Assembly (NCBI RefSeq): GCF_018831085.1
Contig: NZ_JAGPNM010000002.1
Location: forward strand, 549,675-613,674
Source of the DNA: Rheinheimera oceanensis
Lineage (GTDB): Bacteria; Pseudomonadota; Gammaproteobacteria; Enterobacterales; Alteromonadaceae
Direction: 5' to 3'
Length of the DNA: 64,000 nucleotides
Below, piece by piece: positions 51,987-59,897 of this stretch. A program made the translations under genes and the position numbers. Within the stretch, counting starts at the first letter, position 1. Each line of letters begins with the position of its first letter. The notes beneath the pieces are model-generated. The model was not told the origin of the DNA. It did no database searches and worked only from the letters and a program-made list of their open reading frames with translations.

Positions 51987-54900
51987 ATGAATTTAAATAT
52001 CTCTACCTGGGCCATACGTAACCCTACGCCGGCTATTCTGCTGTTTATTCTGCTGACCTTTGCCGGAATTATTAGTTTTCGCGCGATGAAAGTTCAGGAT
52101 TTACCTGATCTTGATTTACCCACTGTTACCGTAACAGTAGAGTTACCAGGGGCTTCTCCGTCGCAACTTGAAACCGATGTAGTGCGTAAAATCGAAAGCT
52201 CTCTGGCTACCGTACAGGGCGTTAAACATATTTACAGCAACCTGACCGACGGTGAAGCCAGTATTTCGGTAGAGTTCCGGCTGGAGCGTCCGATACAGGA
52301 AGCCGTTGATGATGTGCGTGATGCGGTATCGCGCATCCGGGCCGATCTGCCATCAGATTTGCGCGATCCGGTAATAAAAAAGCAAGAATTGTCCGGCTCA
52401 CCTATTCTGACTTACAGCCTGAGCTCAGCACAGATGGATAACGAAGCTTTATCCTGGTTTGTTGATAACGATATCAGCAAAACTCTGCTGGCAGTTAGGG
52501 GCGTAGGTGCTATTAGCAGAGTGGGTGGCGTTAACCGTGAAATACGCGTTGATCTGGATTTTGCCGCCCTGTTGGCATTCAATACCACTGCCGCCGATAT
52601 TTCACGCCAGTTACGGTTGGTACAGCAGGAAGCCGCCGGTGGCCGCGCCCATTTTGGCGGTATGGAACAATCGGTAAGAACCATTGCTACCGTGCAATCG
52701 GCTGCAGAATTCGCAGCAATGGAAATTACACTAACTGATGGCCGCAGGCTGCGGCTGGATCAAATAGCCACAGTGTCTGACACCGTGGCTGAGCAACGTT
52801 CTGCGGCCTTTCTTAATGGCGAAGCTGTGGTCGGTTTTGAGATCACCCGCGCCATCGGTTACGGCGAAATTGAAGTAGCAGAAGGGGTACGGGCGGCGCT
52901 GCAACAACTGCAAGCACAGCGGCCGGACATCAGCGTAACAGAAGTGTTTAACCTGATTGACCCGGTAGCAGAGAATTATGCCGGTTCCATGCAGCTATTG
53001 TATGAAGGTGCCTTGCTGGCGGTACTGGTGGTATTTCTGTTCTTACGCGATTGGCGCGCTACCTTTATTTCTGCGCTGGCACTGCCTCTGTCTATCATTC
53101 CCACCTTTATGGTGATCCACATGATGGGCTTTTCGCTCAATACCGTCACCTTATTATCGTTATCTTTGGTGATTGGTGTGTTGGTTGACGATGCTATCGT
53201 TGAAATTGAAAACATCGAGCGCCACTTGCTAATGGGCAAAACGCCGTACCAGGCAGCTATGGAAGCTGCCGATGAAATAGGTCTGGCAGTGGTTGCCACC
53301 ACCTTTACACTGATAGCGGTATTTTTACCCACCGCCTTTATGAGCGGCGTAATAGGCAAGTTCTTCGTACAGTTTGGCTGGACAGCCGCCATAGCAGTGC
53401 TGTTTTCCCTGCTGGTGGCCCGCATGCTTACGCCAATGATGGCTGCGTACCTGCTGCGCTCACCTCAGCAGCAGGTTAAACCAGAGCCGGGCTGGATCCG
53501 CCACTACCTTAATCTGGTGAACTGGTGTTTGCAGCACAAAAGCACCACCCTTGCTGCTGCATCAGTATTTTTTGCTGGCGGCATTATGCTGGCAATGGTG
53601 CTGCCCGGCACCTTTATGCCGGCAGATGATAATCAGCAAACCCAGGTTAGGCTTACACTGCAGCCTGGCACTAAATTGCAGGACACCATCGCCCTGGCTG
53701 AACAGGCACGCCAGATACTGCAGCAAAATGAGCATGTAAAACAGGTTTACACTGCTATTGGCAGTAGCAGCTCGGGGGCATTCAATGACGCAGGCAGCAC
53801 AGCCGCCAGTGTGCGCTCTGCGGTACTGACGCTTAGCCTTACCCATCGGCATCAGCGGGCTGGCTTACATAAACAACAAATTGAACAGCAATTGCGCGAA
53901 ATGTTAAGCACCTTGCCAGGTGCCAGGGTTAAAGTCGGTATGGGCGGAAGCGAAAACTATATGCTGGTGCTGGCTGGCGAAGATAGCCGTATTCTACAGC
54001 AACATGCACTGCAGGTAGAGCGCGAACTGCGCACTATCCCGGGCATTGGTGCCGTTACCTCAACGGCCAGCCTGGTAAGGCCGGAGCTGATTGTTACCCC
54101 TGATTTTGCCCGCGCAGCCGACCTTGGTGTGACCTCTTCGGCCATTGCCGATACGCTACGGGTTGCCACCGCCGGCGACTATGATCAGGACTTGCCCAAA
54201 CTGAACCTGAGTGAACGCCAGGTGCCGGTAGTAGTGCGCCTGAACGATATCGCCCGCGAAGACTTTGACACCTTTAAACGCTTACCCATACCCGGTGCCC
54301 GCGGTCCGGTAGCACTGGAAAACGTCGCCCGCCTGGAAATAGGCAGTGGCCCGGCTGAAATTGCCCGTTTTGACCGGATGCGTAATACTAACTTTGAAGT
54401 AGAGCTAAACAACCTGCCGCTGGGTGTGGTTGAGCAGGCTGTACTAGCGCTGCCAAGCCTGCAAACCCTGCCGCCCGGTGTGTTCCAAACTACATTGGGC
54501 GACGCTGAAATGATGGGTGAACTCGCCAGCGGTTTCGCTGTGGCCATGTTAACCGGCGTGATCTGTATTTATATGGTGTTGGTATTGTTACTAAAAGATT
54601 TTATTCAGCCGCTAACTATCCTTACCGCGCTGGTTCTTTCTGTACCGGGTGCCTTTCTGGCGCTGTTTTTAACTAATGCCGCCCTGTCGTTACCGGCGAT
54701 GATTGGCTTAATTATGTTAATGGGCATCGCCACCAAAAACTCTATTCTGCTGATTGATTACATCATCATTGCCAGACGCGAACACCAGCTAAACCGCTGG
54801 GACGCCGTTATCGACGCTTGCCGCAAACGTGCCCGGCCAATAGTGATGACAACCATTGCCATGGGCGCCGGCATGATGCCGATCGCCTTAGGTATGGGCG

Positions 54901-55067
54901 GCGATCCCAGCTTTCGCGCCCCGATGGCAATTGTCGTTATTGGCGGCCTGATCACCTCTACCTTTCTCAGCCTGCTGGTAATACCGGTGGTGTACAGCTG
55001 CGTAGATGATGTTTTGCAATGGCTAAAACCACAGCTACGCCGGGTATCATTGCTTAATAACGCTTAA
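51987..55067 (+). CDS. RND efflux transporter permease subunit (HAE1 type)
   Basis: A 1026-residue inner-membrane proton/drug antiporter of the AcrB/MdtB family with 12 helices and two large periplasmic loops. Signature segments are the N-terminal WAIRNPTPAILLFILL, the porter-domain LPGASPSQLETDVVRKIE, the TM4 proton-relay aspartates in GVLVDDAIVEIENIERH and the TM10-region lysine in GIATKNSILLIDY. The substrate cannot be read from sequence. It forms an operon with the adaptor and is likely induced by the divergent MipA-linked two-component system. Confidence 0.95.
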   Translation: MNLNISTWAIRNPTPAILLFILLTFAGIISFRAMKVQDLPDLDLPTVTVTVELPGASPSQLETDVVRKIESSLATVQGVKHIYSNLTDGEASISVEFRLERPIQEAVDDVRDAVSRIRADLPSDLRDPVIKKQELSGSPILTYSLSSAQMDNEALSWFVDNDISKTLLAVRGVGAISRVGGVNREIRVDLDFAALLAFNTTAADISRQLRLVQQEAAGGRAHFGGMEQSVRTIATVQSAAEFAAMEITLTDGRRLRLDQIATVSDTVAEQRSAAFLNGEAVVGFEITRAIGYGEIEVAEGVRAALQQLQAQRPDISVTEVFNLIDPVAENYAGSMQLLYEGALLAVLVVFLFLRDWRATFISALALPLSIIPTFMVIHMMGFSLNTVTLLSLSLVIGVLVDDAIVEIENIERHLLMGKTPYQAAMEAADEIGLAVVATTFTLIAVFLPTAFMSGVIGKFFVQFGWTAAIAVLFSLLVARMLTPMMAAYLLRSPQQQVKPEPGWIRHYLNLVNWCLQHKSTTLAAASVFFAGGIMLAMVLPGTFMPADDNQQTQVRLTLQPGTKLQDTIALAEQARQILQQNEHVKQVYTAIGSSSSGAFNDAGSTAASVRSAVLTLSLTHRHQRAGLHKQQIEQQLREMLSTLPGARVKVGMGGSENYMLVLAGEDSRILQQHALQVERELRTIPGIGAVTSTASLVRPELIVTPDFARAADLGVTSSAIADTLRVATAGDYDQDLPKLNLSERQVPVVVRLNDIAREDFDTFKRLPIPGARGPVALENVARLEIGSGPAEIARFDRMRNTNFEVELNNLPLGVVEQAVLALPSLQTLPPGVFQTTLGDAEMMGELASGFAVAMLTGVICIYMVLVLLLKDFIQPLTILTALVLSVPGAFLALFLTNAALSLPAMIGLIMLMGIATKNSILLIDYIIIARREHQLNRWDAVIDACRKRARPIVMTTIAMGAGMMPIALGMGGDPSFRAPMAIVVIGGLITSTFLSLLVIPVVYSCVDDVLQWLKPQLRRVSLLNNA

Positions 55068-55246
55068 CAACTGGCAAAGCCAGCAACGGATCTGTTTAAC
55101 TGCAGAGTGCAGAGAAACCATTATCGATGGCAAAGCCCTGCGCTTTGCCCAGCAACACGGCCAACACACGAGACAAAACCAACCAATTGACATAAATTAA
55201 AAATATAAATAACATAGGTGCTCAACAATAAGGAGATAAAAACAAA

Positions 55247-55792
55247 ATGAGAAGTATTTTTAGTAAAATGTTATTTTTAATTTCAATCTTATTACCCTTC
55301 CAATCCAGTGCTGCTTGGTTTGGAGAATATGATACCGACTTTGATTTTAATTTTCTAAACCCTTATTTATATGTTCATTTTGGAGGCATGGAGTCTGGGA
55401 GACAGATGGATATGTTTTATTGCACAGATATGAGCGAACGCAGAGTTCCTGGAAAGCTTATAGAGGGCGTGTGCTATGTTGAGTGGAAAGGAAAAGAGCA
55501 TGCAAACCGTTCTTTTTATGTGCTTAAAGGTAATAACTATGAGGCTGTGAGGCTAACTGCTGCCAACAAAAATTTTATTTTACAGAATGGCGTTACTCCC
55601 GGAACTATTGATGAAGGAAATTATGTGTATCACTGTTCCATATTAATTAATGACAACCTTAACAGAACGCTTGGTAAATACATTCCGAGTAGAGACGGAT
55701 GTTATTACAGCTGGCATGGCAGAGGACACTTCAAACATATGAATGACAATTCAGCAACACTACATGTTCTTGTGAAACGTTACATTCCATAA
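55247..55792 (+). CDS. Secreted DM9/DUF3421-like protein, probably acquired
   Basis: A 181-residue protein with a signal peptide (about 1-22, cleavage after SSAA). The mature part contains two stretches like DM9 (DUF3421) repeats: VPGKLIEGVCYVEWKGKEH (about 67-85) and YIPSRDGCYYSWHGRGH (about 145-161). DM9 proteins in animals and some bacteria bind mannose or act in defence; the role of this distant copy is unknown. The gene and flanks (about 55160-55920) are clearly more AT-rich than neighbours, suggesting recent transfer. AAGGAG precedes the ATG by 10 bases. Confidence 0.65.
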   Translation: MRSIFSKMLFLISILLPFQSSAAWFGEYDTDFDFNFLNPYLYVHFGGMESGRQMDMFYCTDMSERRVPGKLIEGVCYVEWKGKEHANRSFYVLKGNNYEAVRLTAANKNFILQNGVTPGTIDEGNYVYHCSILINDNLNRTLGKYIPSRDGCYYSWHGRGHFKHMNDNSATLHVLVKRYIP

Positions 55793-55929
55793 GAACATAC
55801 TACATATTTTTTCTAAACTATGGCTGTGTATCGAACAGATTTACAGCCATCATTTAATATAAAAATCACATCCTTGATAGCCATTACAAATCTTGAGATA
55901 GGCGTTTAAGAGACTTAGAAATACCCCCT

Positions 55930-56925
55930 TCAATTCAACAGCCTAACCCTGAGCAAATAACTGCTGGCAGTAATATACAGCCAGCTGTTGTCACGGCTTA
56001 ACGCCACATTGGCCGCGGCTACGCCGGTTTGTATTGTGCCAAGATGTTCGCCCTGTGGCGATAACACCCAAACACCACCCGGCCCGGTGGCAAGCAATAC
56101 GCCTGATGGCAGCACTTTTAAGCCATCGGGCAGGCCGCTGGCAGTTTTAGTGGCTGCAGTGGCATCAAAAAACAGCTCGCCAGTGGCCAAACTGCCATCG
56201 TCGTTAACGGCATAACGCCACCACTGTGCCGCTGCCGGATCAGAATTGGCAACATACAGCCATTGCCCGTCCGGAGAAAACACCAGGCCATTAGGCCGCG
56301 TTAAATTATCAGCTAACAGCGTGATCTGGCCATCTGCGGCCAGCCGGTATACGCCATTTACGCTTTGCTGTTTTTGCGCTGAATCATCACCGCCTTTTAA
56401 GCCATAAGGCGGATCAGTAAAGTAATAAGCACCGCTGCTATGCTGCACCAGATCATTCGGGCTATTAAGCAATTTGCCCTGATAATGGCTCACCAGGGTC
56501 TGATAACGCGGTAATTTACCGGAGGCGTCCTGCAATACTGCCAGGCGCCGGTCGCCATGCTGCGCCAGCACTAACTGGTTATCAGCATTAAAAATCAGGC
56601 CGTTGGCACCTTCCTGTAAGTTATTGTCCGGGTACAGGCCAGTGTAACCGGATGGCTGCAAATACACCGTTAAGCCCTGTGTTTTATTCCAGCGGTAAAC
56701 GGTATTTTCGGGCACATCAGAAAACAGAATATCGCCGGTTTCCGGTTCGGCTACCGGCCCTTCTGCCCAGCGAAAGCCTTCGGCCAGTTGTTCCAGCATT
56801 GCATCTGCAGCCACTACCTGTTGCATCTGAGGCTTTAACATTAATACCGGCTGTACCGGCCAGGGCGTGTTAGCTGCCAGCGCCGGGGCAATAAGTAAAC
56901 ACAGTGCAAAAGCTGAAAAACGCAT
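55930..56925 (-). CDS. Exported SMP-30/gluconolactonase-like beta-propeller protein
   Basis: A 331-residue protein with a signal peptide (1-18, ending ALAA) and a six-bladed SMP-30/gluconolaconase/LRE propeller: EGFRWAEGPVAEPETGDILFSDV, LLNSPNDLVQHSSGAYYFTDPPYGL and LTRPNGLVFSPDGQWLYVANS, with the family's metal-site Glu (EGP), Asn (SPND, RPNG) and a late Asp (GLPDGL). These enzymes hydrolyse sugar lactones or related esters and here would act in the periplasm. Substrate unknown. It appears monocistronic. Confidence 0.88.
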   Translation of the reverse strand: MRFSAFALCLLIAPALAANTPWPVQPVLMLKPQMQQVVAADAMLEQLAEGFRWAEGPVAEPETGDILFSDVPENTVYRWNKTQGLTVYLQPSGYTGLYPDNNLQEGANGLIFNADNQLVLAQHGDRRLAVLQDASGKLPRYQTLVSHYQGKLLNSPNDLVQHSSGAYYFTDPPYGLKGGDDSAQKQQSVNGVYRLAADGQITLLADNLTRPNGLVFSPDGQWLYVANSDPAAAQWWRYAVNDDGSLATGELFFDATAATKTASGLPDGLKVLPSGVLLATGPGGVWVLSPQGEHLGTIQTGVAAANVALSRDNSWLYITASSYLLRVRLLN

Positions 56926-57016
56926 AAAAAGTCCGCTAAGTCAGAGCAAGTGCTTACAGGCTAACATTAGTACCCGTTTGATGAAATGCTCAAATTTGCT
57001 GTTTTGTTTATGTTTA

Positions 57017-57799
57017 TTAACACAACTGCGCTTGTTCTTCCGGCCGCAACGTTAATACTTCTACCCCGCTCTCAGTTACAGCAATAGTGTGCTCCCACTG
57101 TGCCGATAATTTTTTATCGCGGGTTACTACTGTCCAGCCATCTTTTTTGGTTTTTACTTTAGCACTGCCCTGATTCAGCATGGGCTCTATGGTGAATACC
57201 ATACCGGGCTTTAACTGCATACCGGTTCCGGCGGCACCATAATGCAGCACCTGCGGTGCTTCGTGCATTTCACGGCCAATGCCATGGCCGCAATATTCGC
57301 GCACCACGCTATAGCCTTTGCTGCGGGCAAACTGCTCAATAGCAAAGCCGATATCGCCTAAACGGGCACCGGGTTTTACCGCCTTAATACCTAGCCATAG
57401 CGCGCTGTAACAGTCATCTATTAACTGGCGCGCCGGAAAACTCAGCCCGCCAATGCCGTACATTTTGCTGGAGTCGGCAATAAAGCCGTGTTTTTCCAGC
57501 GTAATGTCCACATTAACAATATCACCGTCTTTCAGCACCTGTGTAGCTGATGGCACGCCATGACATACCACATCGTTAACCGAGGTATTAAGCACATAAG
57601 CAAAACCATACTGGCCTTTGCTGGCCGGGCGCGCCTGTAATTCATCAACTATATAGCGCTCGGCTAAATCATTGATCTGCAGAGTAGACATACCCGCTAC
57701 GATGTTGTTGTCCAGCATAGCAAATACTCTGGTCAGTAAGCGGCCGGCTTCACGTTGCAGCGCCAGCTCGGCGGCAGTTTTAAGCTGAACGCCGCTCAT
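57017..57799 (-). CDS. map: Type I methionine aminopeptidase
   Basis: A 260-residue cytoplasmic enzyme that removes the initiator methionine. All metal ligands are visible: the two Asp in VNVDITLEKHGFIADSSKM, His in YCGHGIGREMHE, Glu in MVFTIEPM and Glu in QWEHTIAV. It starts at ATG 57799 with AGGAGA upstream and overlaps the ParD-like gene by 20 bases. This is the map variant found with a ParD-like partner rather than next to rpsB, so the genome probably has a second, essential copy elsewhere (inference). Confidence 0.95.
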   Translation of the reverse strand: MSGVQLKTAAELALQREAGRLLTRVFAMLDNNIVAGMSTLQINDLAERYIVDELQARPASKGQYGFAYVLNTSVNDVVCHGVPSATQVLKDGDIVNVDITLEKHGFIADSSKMYGIGGLSFPARQLIDDCYSALWLGIKAVKPGARLGDIGFAIEQFARSKGYSVVREYCGHGIGREMHEAPQVLHYGAAGTGMQLKPGMVFTIEPMLNQGSAKVKTKKDGWTVVTRDKKLSAQWEHTIAVTESGVEVLTLRPEEQAQLC

Positions 57800-57998
57800 C
57801 TGTCTCTCCTGCCAGCTTAAACTCTGCCTGCTGCAGCAACATCTGCACTAATTGCTGATAATTGTGCGTTGGGTGCAGCTCGGCCAGCATGCCCATTTTC
57901 AACCAGAATTCGGCCTGTGCATTAATAGAGCGCGACATAGCGCCGCTGGCTTTACGAATTTCTTCATGCAGTTCATCTGCAATTTTAACAATACCCAA
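57780..57998 (-). CDS. ParD-like ribbon-helix-helix protein in operon with map
   Basis: A 72-residue protein matching the ParD-like family (GIVKIADELHEEIRKASGAMSRSINAQAEFWLKMGMLAE), a ribbon-helix-helix antitoxin-type DNA-binding fold. No ParE-like toxin is adjacent; instead the methionine aminopeptidase gene overlaps its 3' end by 20 bases. The same pairing recurs in other proteobacteria. It may repress this operon through the palindrome just upstream. Whether it has a toxin partner elsewhere is unknown. Confidence 0.82.
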   Translation of the reverse strand: MGIVKIADELHEEIRKASGAMSRSINAQAEFWLKMGMLAELHPTHNYQQLVQMLLQQAEFKLAGETDERRSA

Positions 57999-58023
57999 AG
58001 TGATACTCCGCTACTAAGGCTTA

Positions 58024-58038
58024 ATATACGAAGTATAT
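58024..58038. promoter_or_regulatory. Palindrome upstream of the ParD-like gene
   Basis: ATATAC-GAA-GTATAT, a 6-bp inverted repeat 26 bases before the ParD-like ATG. Ribbon-helix-helix proteins usually bind short palindromes in their own promoters, so autoregulation is plausible. Confidence 0.3.
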
Positions 58039-58172
58039 ATAAATCATATAATCCGGTAAAGCCAGCTTTGTCATTCCAGTTGCCCTGATTTTCAGTTGCG
58101 CTTTTGATTTAAGTTGCACTGCGGCAGTTATTTTCGCAAAGTAACCGGCTTAGTATTTAAGTGTGAGAGCAA

Positions 58173-59216
58173 ATGCCAATGGCTTCAGAACTGCGCACCC
58201 TGCTGGTAGGTTATGGTTATGCCGGTAAAACCTTTCATGCCCCGCTGCTACGGGCAACACCGGGCCTTAAGCTAACGCATGTCGCGTCATCGCAGGCGGC
58301 ACAGGTTCGGCAAGAGCTGGGGATTGATATTACGGTACTGGCCGATTACACCGCCGCCGTGCAACTGGCAGAAATTGATCTGGTGGTTATTGCCAGCCCG
58401 AACGACAGCCACGCCCCACTGGCCGAACTGGCACTGCGCGCCGGTAAGCATGTCGTGGTAGACAAACCCTTTGCGCTTACCTTTAAAGAAGCCAAAGCTT
58501 TAACGGCGCTGGCTACAGAGCAAAAATTGCTGCTGTCGGTATTTCATAACCGCCGTTTTGATGCCGATTTTCTCAGCCTGCAGCACCTGCTAAATAGCGC
58601 TCAGCTGGGCCAGGTAGCGCATTTAGAGTCACGCTTTGACCGTTTCCGGCCGCAGGTACGCCAGCGCTGGCGTGAACAGGCCGGGCCTGGCGCCGGTTTA
58701 TGGTTCGACTTAGGCCCACACCTGCTGGACCAAAGCCTGGTGTTATTTGGCCTGCCACACAGCATTACTGCCAGCTTAAAAATGCTACGGCCAGAAGCCA
58801 CCGCTACCGACTGGTTCTCGGTGTTACTGGATTACGGCCACTTTAGCGTAACTCTGGGTGCCTCTATGCTGGCCGCTGCACCTGCCCCACGCTTTACCTT
58901 GCAGGCCCAACATGGCAGCTGGCAAAAGTTTGGCCTGGATATACAGGAAGAGCAGCTAAAGCAAGGTTTAACCCCTGCTGATACCGGCTGGGGCATCGAC
59001 CCCAAACCCGGCTTACTGTATCAGGCAGATCACGTTACCCCCTACAGCACAGCAGTAGGTTGTTATCAGCACTATTACGCCGCCATTGTTGCGGCTATAA
59101 ATGGCAAAGGCGCAAACCCGGTACCGCCACAGCAGGCCTGTAGCGTAATGCAGTTGCTTGAACTGGCTGAGCAATCGGCAGCGGTGGGAAGAACATTGCC
59201 AGTTCAGCCGTTATAG
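58173..59216 (+). CDS. Gfo/Idh/MocA-family oxidoreductase
   Basis: A 347-residue NAD(P)-dependent oxidoreductase. The N-terminal Rossmann motif is LLVGYGYAGKTFHAPLL, the family lysine-proline motif is HVVVDKPFALT, and the C-terminal domain has GPGAGLWFDLGPHLLDQSLVLFG. It resembles the YdgJ/YvaA group acting on sugars or inositols. Two close in-frame ATGs exist (58173 and 58179); neither has a strong ribosome site, so the first is given. It is divergent from the ParD-like/map operon. Confidence 0.88.
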   Translation: MPMASELRTLLVGYGYAGKTFHAPLLRATPGLKLTHVASSQAAQVRQELGIDITVLADYTAAVQLAEIDLVVIASPNDSHAPLAELALRAGKHVVVDKPFALTFKEAKALTALATEQKLLLSVFHNRRFDADFLSLQHLLNSAQLGQVAHLESRFDRFRPQVRQRWREQAGPGAGLWFDLGPHLLDQSLVLFGLPHSITASLKMLRPEATATDWFSVLLDYGHFSVTLGASMLAAAPAPRFTLQAQHGSWQKFGLDIQEEQLKQGLTPADTGWGIDPKPGLLYQADHVTPYSTAVGCYQHYYAAIVAAINGKGANPVPPQQACSVMQLLELAEQSAAVGRTLPVQPL

Positions 59217-59271
59217 CTAACACTAAAAAGCAGCGTTATTAAATAAGAGTGTTATTACACAAGGAGATACT

Positions 59272-59871
59272 ATGGCCCGTTTTGCCCTGCATAACCTGTA
59301 TTTGCTGCCGTTACTATGTACGCCGCTATTGGCAACAGCGCAATTTAACCAATGTGACATCGACGCCCCTGCGGCAGTTTACGGTGCCCAAAACTGGCTG
59401 GAAATGGGCCATCCGCTCAATATGACTATAGAACGGCTTGGCCGCTTGCCAGACAGTGCCGGCGCTAAACTGATCACATTGGCGTATCAGGGCTGGCAGC
59501 AAGGCAAAGCCGAACAGCAAATCAACACCGAAGTTACCGCACGGTGTAAAACCTTTACTACCGACGCGCTGCTGGCAGATGTAATAGAAAGCCCCTGGCC
59601 GGTGCTACGCACAGTATGCGGCGATGCCAGTGAAAACCTGGTAACGGCGCTAAACGACACCGGTGGCGTTAATGCCAGTGCAGCTGCAGTGCTGTTTTAT
59701 CTTAAAGGTGAAGAGCCAGCGCCGAATTTACTGCCACTGGCCGAACAGGCTGTAGCACTTAAACGGCAAAATCGCGCCGATATGCAACTCCTTGAGCAGT
59801 TGTATGCCGGCTGTGCTGCAAAAACCGATGCCTACAAATTAGCGCTGGGTAAAGAAATGTATGTTGAATAG
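59272..59871 (+). CDS. Secreted protein of unknown function
   Basis: A 199-residue protein with a signal peptide (about 1-23, LYLLPLLCTPLLATA) and a helical, repeat-poor mature region with four cysteines (Q-CDID, RCKTF, VCGDA, GCAAK) that may form two disulfides. No enzyme motif is seen and I do not recognise the family. AAGGAG precedes the ATG by six bases. It lies convergent to the metallophosphoesterase gene. Confidence 0.65.
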   Translation: MARFALHNLYLLPLLCTPLLATAQFNQCDIDAPAAVYGAQNWLEMGHPLNMTIERLGRLPDSAGAKLITLAYQGWQQGKAEQQINTEVTARCKTFTTDALLADVIESPWPVLRTVCGDASENLVTALNDTGGVNASAAAVLFYLKGEEPAPNLLPLAEQAVALKRQNRADMQLLEQLYAGCAAKTDAYKLALGKEMYVE

Positions 59872-59897
59872 CCGGCACTGTATAAAGTACTGATTAG

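Noticed and set aside
55112..55200. A short open stretch containing IDGKALRF looks like a remnant of an ISAs1-type transposase (IDGKxLR).
   Set aside because: Only about 25 residues before a stop, with no DDE partner motifs or terminal inverted repeats seen; the match is too short.
57780..57998. A complete ParDE toxin-antitoxin module.
   Set aside because: No ParE/RelE-like toxin frame on either side; the neighbour is methionine aminopeptidase.
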